DNA of 64,000 nucleotides from Clostridia bacterium (GTDB lineage Bacteria > Bacillota > Clostridia > Oscillospirales > CAG-272), in assembly GCA_017410065.1 (NCBI GenBank), contig JAFQRL010000012.1, positions 1 through 64,000 on the forward strand, in the 5' to 3' direction. The translations under genes were made by a program, and so were the position numbers. Below the pieces are notes generated by a model. It was not told the origin of the DNA and did no database searches. It worked only from the letters and a program-made list of their open reading frames with translations. Shown here in pieces: positions 60,744-64,000 of this stretch; positions within the stretch are counted from its first letter, which is position 1; every line of letters starts with the position of its first letter.

Positions 60744-62357
60744 ATGAGCACAAAAAAATACGAAACACTCGGTCTTATGGTCGACGTTTCAAGAAACAAC
60801 GTTATGAGCCTTGACGGATGGAGAAGATTTCTTCCCATAGCAAAGAAGATGGGCTATAACGCCATATTCCTCTATGCCGAGGATACCTACGAGGTTGAGG
60901 GCGAGCCCTATTTCGGATATATGCGCGGCAGATATACGATCGATGAAATGAAGGAGCTTGACGAGCTTTCGGCAAGCTACGGCATCGAGATGATACCCTG
61001 CGTTCAGGCTCTCGCTCATCTTGATGCTATTGCAAAATGGGGGAAGTATCCGATGGACACTCAAGGTACCCTTCTGGTTGGTGACGAGCGCACCTACGAG
61101 CTCATCGATAATATGTTTGCGACCCTCTCAAAGTGCTTCCGTACAAGAAGAATACACGTGGGTATGGACGAGGCGATGAACCTCGGCAGAGGCAAGTATC
61201 ACGATATAAACGGCTGTGAAACTCAGGCGGAGATTATGAGAAAGCATCTTGCGAGAGTAACCGAGATCGCTAAAAAATATAACTTCGAGCTTATGATCTG
61301 GTCGGATATGTTCTTCCGCGGCTGGAACGGTTCCTATTACGCACCCAAGACAAAGATCCCCGAGGATTACGTTGCGGCAGTTCCCGAGGGCGTTATCCCT
61401 GTTTATTGGGACTATTATTCACAGGACGAGAGCCGCTACGATGATATGATCTCAAATCACAAGCAGCTCACAAAAAATATCTGGTTTGCAGGCGGTGCGT
61501 GGACCTGGCGCGGATTCACTCCGGACAATGCCTTCACTCTCAAAACTATGCTTCCCGCTCTTGAAGCCTGCAAGAAAAATAAGGTTAAAAACATATTCTT
61601 CACAATGTGGGGCGATAACGGCGGAGAATGCTCAAAGCTGGGTGTGCTCCCCTCGCTCTTCTACCTTTCCGAGGTTATGAAGGGCAATTCGGATGAGGAC
61701 GCGATCAAGGCAAAATTCAAGAGAGCCTTCGGCATCAGCTACGACGACTTTATGCTTATAGACGAGCCCTGCGCCGTTTATCCTATGGCAAATCCCGATA
61801 AGCAGTCCTCGGCTGTATCGAAGTCTATGCTCTATTCCGATTACTTCAACGGCTTCCTTGATGCCACAGTGGTCAAGGGCGGAAATCAGCACTTCGCCGC
61901 TCTTGCAGAAAAGCTTGAGGCGGTGGCAAAAAGCTCCCGCAAGCTCGGATATCTCTTTGATACTCAGGCAAAGCTCTGCCGAGTGCTCTCTGTAAAATAC
62001 GAGCTTGGTGTTAAGACCCGCGCCGCATATAAGGCAGGGGATAAGGCTGAGCTTTCAAGGCTTGCAAGGGAGGAGTACACCGAGCTTTCAAAGCTCCTTC
62101 GCGCCTTCTATAAATCCTTCAAGAAGCAGTGGATGCACGAAAATAAGGCTTGCGGCTTTGAGGTTCAGGAGGCAAGGCTCGGCGCTATGATGCTGAGAAC
62201 CGAATCCTGCAAGGAGAGGCTTCTTGATTTTGCTTCGGGTGCTATCTCGGAAATACCCGAGCTTGATGAGGAAATTCTGCTTTTCAATAGCACGGAATTC
62301 GGCAAAACTATATACTATAATTCATTCACAAAATCTTATACCAGCAACGTGATGTAA
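60744..62357 (+). CDS. GH20-like beta-N-acetylhexosaminidase
   Basis: 537 aa, AAGGAG upstream. No signal peptide. TIM-barrel features of family 20 / GcnA-type hexosaminidases: YEVEGEPYFGYMRGRYT, ALAHLDAIAKW, then HVGMDEA with D142-E143 as the substrate-assisted catalytic pair, and IWFAGGAWTWRGF and FFTMWGDNGGE. A C-terminal helical region (about 370-537) is typical for this subgroup. Cleaves terminal GlcNAc/GalNAc from imported glycans. A close paralogue follows 63 bp downstream. Confidence 0.85.
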   Translation: MSTKKYETLGLMVDVSRNNVMSLDGWRRFLPIAKKMGYNAIFLYAEDTYEVEGEPYFGYMRGRYTIDEMKELDELSASYGIEMIPCVQALAHLDAIAKWGKYPMDTQGTLLVGDERTYELIDNMFATLSKCFRTRRIHVGMDEAMNLGRGKYHDINGCETQAEIMRKHLARVTEIAKKYNFELMIWSDMFFRGWNGSYYAPKTKIPEDYVAAVPEGVIPVYWDYYSQDESRYDDMISNHKQLTKNIWFAGGAWTWRGFTPDNAFTLKTMLPALEACKKNKVKNIFFTMWGDNGGECSKLGVLPSLFYLSEVMKGNSDEDAIKAKFKRAFGISYDDFMLIDEPCAVYPMANPDKQSSAVSKSMLYSDYFNGFLDATVVKGGNQHFAALAEKLEAVAKSSRKLGYLFDTQAKLCRVLSVKYELGVKTRAAYKAGDKAELSRLAREEYTELSKLLRAFYKSFKKQWMHENKACGFEVQEARLGAMMLRTESCKERLLDFASGAISEIPELDEEILLFNSTEFGKTIYYNSFTKSYTSNVM

Positions 62358-62376
62358 TCTGCAAAACAGACGGAAA

Positions 62377-62394
62377 TGTAAATAATAATAGTCG
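62377..62394. promoter_or_regulatory. TGTAAA-motif half-site upstream of the second GH20-like gene
   Basis: TGTAAATAATAATAGTCG, 27 bp before the start codon; same left half as the copy at 60717. Confidence 0.35.
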
Positions 62395-62420
62395 TTTCGG
62401 CGAAATTAGGAGAAAAAACT

Positions 62421-64000
62421 ATGGGCAGACGATATAAGACCTATGGATTGATGATCGACCTTTCGCGCAATGCGGTTATGAGCCTTGAGGGCTGGAGAAA
62501 ATTCCTTCCTCTTGTGAAAAAGATGGGATATAACGCGATCTTTCTTTATACCGAGGATACCTACGAGGTAGAGGATGAGCCCTTCTTCGGCTATATGAGA
62601 GGGCGATATTCTATCGAGGAAATGAGGGAGCTTGAAGCCCTCGGCGAAGAATACGGCATTGAGATGATACCCTGTATTCAAACGCTCGGCCATCTTGAGC
62701 AGATCTTCAAGTGGGGTGCCTTCAAGAAGGATACCGACTCCACGCTTCTCGTTGGAGACGAGCGCACCTACGAGCTGATAGACCGTATGTTCAAAACTCT
62801 CTGCGGGGTATTCAAGACCCGCCGCATACACGTTGGAATGGATGAGGCTGAGGACCTTGGGCTTGGAAATTATCTCAGAGAAAACGGCTACGAGACCCAG
62901 GGCAACATTATGCGCCGCCATCTGGAGCGGGTCAAGGAGATCGCCGATAAATACGGCTACGAGCTTCTTATATGGTCGGATATGTTCTTCCGCGGCTGGA
63001 ACGGGGGAAAATATTACGCCGAGAAAACCGAGATCCCTAAAGAATACAGAGATGCGGTCGTTGACGGTATTACTCCCGTTTATTGGGATTACTATATGTC
63101 TGATGAGACTCGCTATGACGATATGATATCTAACCACCGTCAGCTCTCAAAGGACATTTGGTTCGCGGGCGGTATCTGGACCTGGCTCGGATTCTCGCCG
63201 TCTAATAAATACTCTCTCAAAACTATGCTTCCCGCGCTCCGCGTTTGCAATAGGGAAAAGGTTAAAAACGTATTCTTTACAATGTGGGGCGATAACGGCG
63301 CTGAGACTTCGAGATTTTCGGTGCTTGCCGCAATGCATTACATCGGCGAGCTCGGCAAGGGAAACACAGACGAGGCTTCCATAAAGGCGAAATTCAAGAG
63401 CCGCTTTGGAATAGAATATGATGAATTCTGCCTGCTCGACGACCCCAACAGAGTTGCCCTTGATCCCGAGTCTCCGTTTGAAAATAATTCCACCTCAAAG
63501 TATATGTTCTATTCCGACTACTTCAACGGTCACTATGATTTCACAGTCCGTGAGGGTGGAAATGAATATTATAAGGAGCTTGAAGGAAAGCTTTCTGCGG
63601 TGGCTAAAAAATCGAGAAAATACGGCTACCTCTTCGACACACAGGCAAAGCTTTGCCGAGTGCTCTCCGATAAATATGAGCTTGGAGTTAAGACTCGCGC
63701 CGCATACAAGGCAGGAAATAAGGAGGAGCTCTTAAGGCTTGCAAACGAGGAATACACAAGGCTCGAAAAAAATATTCCAATATTCTTCAAGGCGTTTGAA
63801 AAGCAATGGATGCTTGAAAACAAGGCGTGCGGCTTCGAGGTTCAGGAGCTCCGCATAGGAGGTCTTATCGCAAGGACGGCAAGCTGTAAGCGACGTCTCC
63901 TTGATTACGTTTCGGGCAAGCTCGATTCCATTCCGGAGCTTGAGGCAGAGGTACTCCCCTTCGGCGGAAGGAAGGTCGGGTGCGGAGGCTATTTCAATCG
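62421..64000 (+). CDS. GH20-like beta-N-acetylhexosaminidase, cut by the window end
   Basis: 526 codons visible, no stop before the end. Starts at ATG 62421 after AGGAGA. Same layout as its neighbour: YEVEDEPFFGYMRGRYS, TLGHLEQIFKW, HVGMDEA (D141-E142), IWFAGGIWTWLGF, FFTMWGDNGAE. The two are clearly recent paralogues, alike over their whole length, but differ around the substrate-facing loops (for example GNYLRENGYETQG against GKYHDINGCETQA), suggesting distinct specificities. Probably almost complete. Confidence 0.83.
   Translation, partial: MGRRYKTYGLMIDLSRNAVMSLEGWRKFLPLVKKMGYNAIFLYTEDTYEVEDEPFFGYMRGRYSIEEMRELEALGEEYGIEMIPCIQTLGHLEQIFKWGAFKKDTDSTLLVGDERTYELIDRMFKTLCGVFKTRRIHVGMDEAEDLGLGNYLRENGYETQGNIMRRHLERVKEIADKYGYELLIWSDMFFRGWNGGKYYAEKTEIPKEYRDAVVDGITPVYWDYYMSDETRYDDMISNHRQLSKDIWFAGGIWTWLGFSPSNKYSLKTMLPALRVCNREKVKNVFFTMWGDNGAETSRFSVLAAMHYIGELGKGNTDEASIKAKFKSRFGIEYDEFCLLDDPNRVALDPESPFENNSTSKYMFYSDYFNGHYDFTVREGGNEYYKELEGKLSAVAKKSRKYGYLFDTQAKLCRVLSDKYELGVKTRAAYKAGNKEELLRLANEEYTRLEKNIPIFFKAFEKQWMLENKACGFEVQELRIGGLIARTASCKRRLLDYVSGKLDSIPELEAEVLPFGGRKVGCGGYFN

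Overview
The window looks like chromosomal DNA of an uncultured gut-type Clostridia (Bacillota). Support for this: strong GGAGG-type ribosome binding sites, sigma-A promoters with 17-bp spacers, a T-box leader on serS, many lipoproteins, and mobile-element families (TnpV, DUF6809, Cys-rich VLP) typical of Clostridia. No species can be named from the sequence.

Layout. 0-2.2 kb: a cytosolic beta-glucuronidase (leftward). 2.3-13.1 kb: a mobilizable element. Its leftward operon holds a Cys-rich VLP protein, a ParM-like actin with a small ParR-like partner, a candidate oriT, MobC, a MobP-type relaxase, a ParB-like protein, a small protein and a large serine recombinase. Diverging rightward is a two-gene operon encoding a 1009-aa double-psi-beta-barrel polymerase of the QDE-1/RDR/YonO type (cell-type RNA-dependent RNA polymerase fold, GGADFDGD motif) and a translationally coupled unknown protein, followed by TnpV and DUF6809. 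13.2-14.7 kb: a tyrosine recombinase enclosed by a 19-bp perfect inverted repeat. Just inside the left repeat is a consensus TTGACA-N17-TATAAT promoter pointing outward. 14.7-25.0 kb: an Xre regulator, SNF2/PLD-like helicase, DUF4391, type III-like Mod, DUF2971 and Res restriction operon with no visible promoter of its own. Inverting the recombinase segment would aim the outward promoter at it, so it is read here as a phase-variable defence operon in the OFF orientation. 25.0-30.6 kb: a DUF3990 / Xre toxin-antitoxin pair and a Gabija-like GajA/GajB pair. 30.7-31.1 kb: tmRNA (ssrA, leftward), which closes the island.

31.1-36 kb: a lipoprotein behind a highly structured leader RNA, two BspA-type leucine-rich lipoproteins and a HAD phosphatase. 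36.1-47.8 kb (leftward): a Na/phosphate cotransporter and four tandem GH106-like glycoside hydrolase paralogues with mosaic sequence relationships. 48-54 kb: TspO, T-box-controlled serS, a guanylate-kinase-like protein, a YcxB-like membrane protein, a lipoprotein, an EamA transporter, a hairpin cluster and tRNA-Gln. 54.7-64 kb: a sugar ABC importer (two permeases and a binding protein, no ATPase), a lipoprotein, an RlmA-like rRNA methyltransferase, RuvX and two tandem GH20-like hexosaminidases, the last cut by the window end.

Functional reading: the chromosomal parts encode glycan scavenging (glucuronides, probably rhamnosides, N-acetylhexosaminides) together with uptake. The 28-kb island between the glucuronidase and ssrA combines horizontal transfer, segregation, an unusual RNA-polymerase-like enzyme and at least three defence modules. 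A palindromic motif TGTAA-N8-TTACA recurs in intergenic regions of the chromosomal part.
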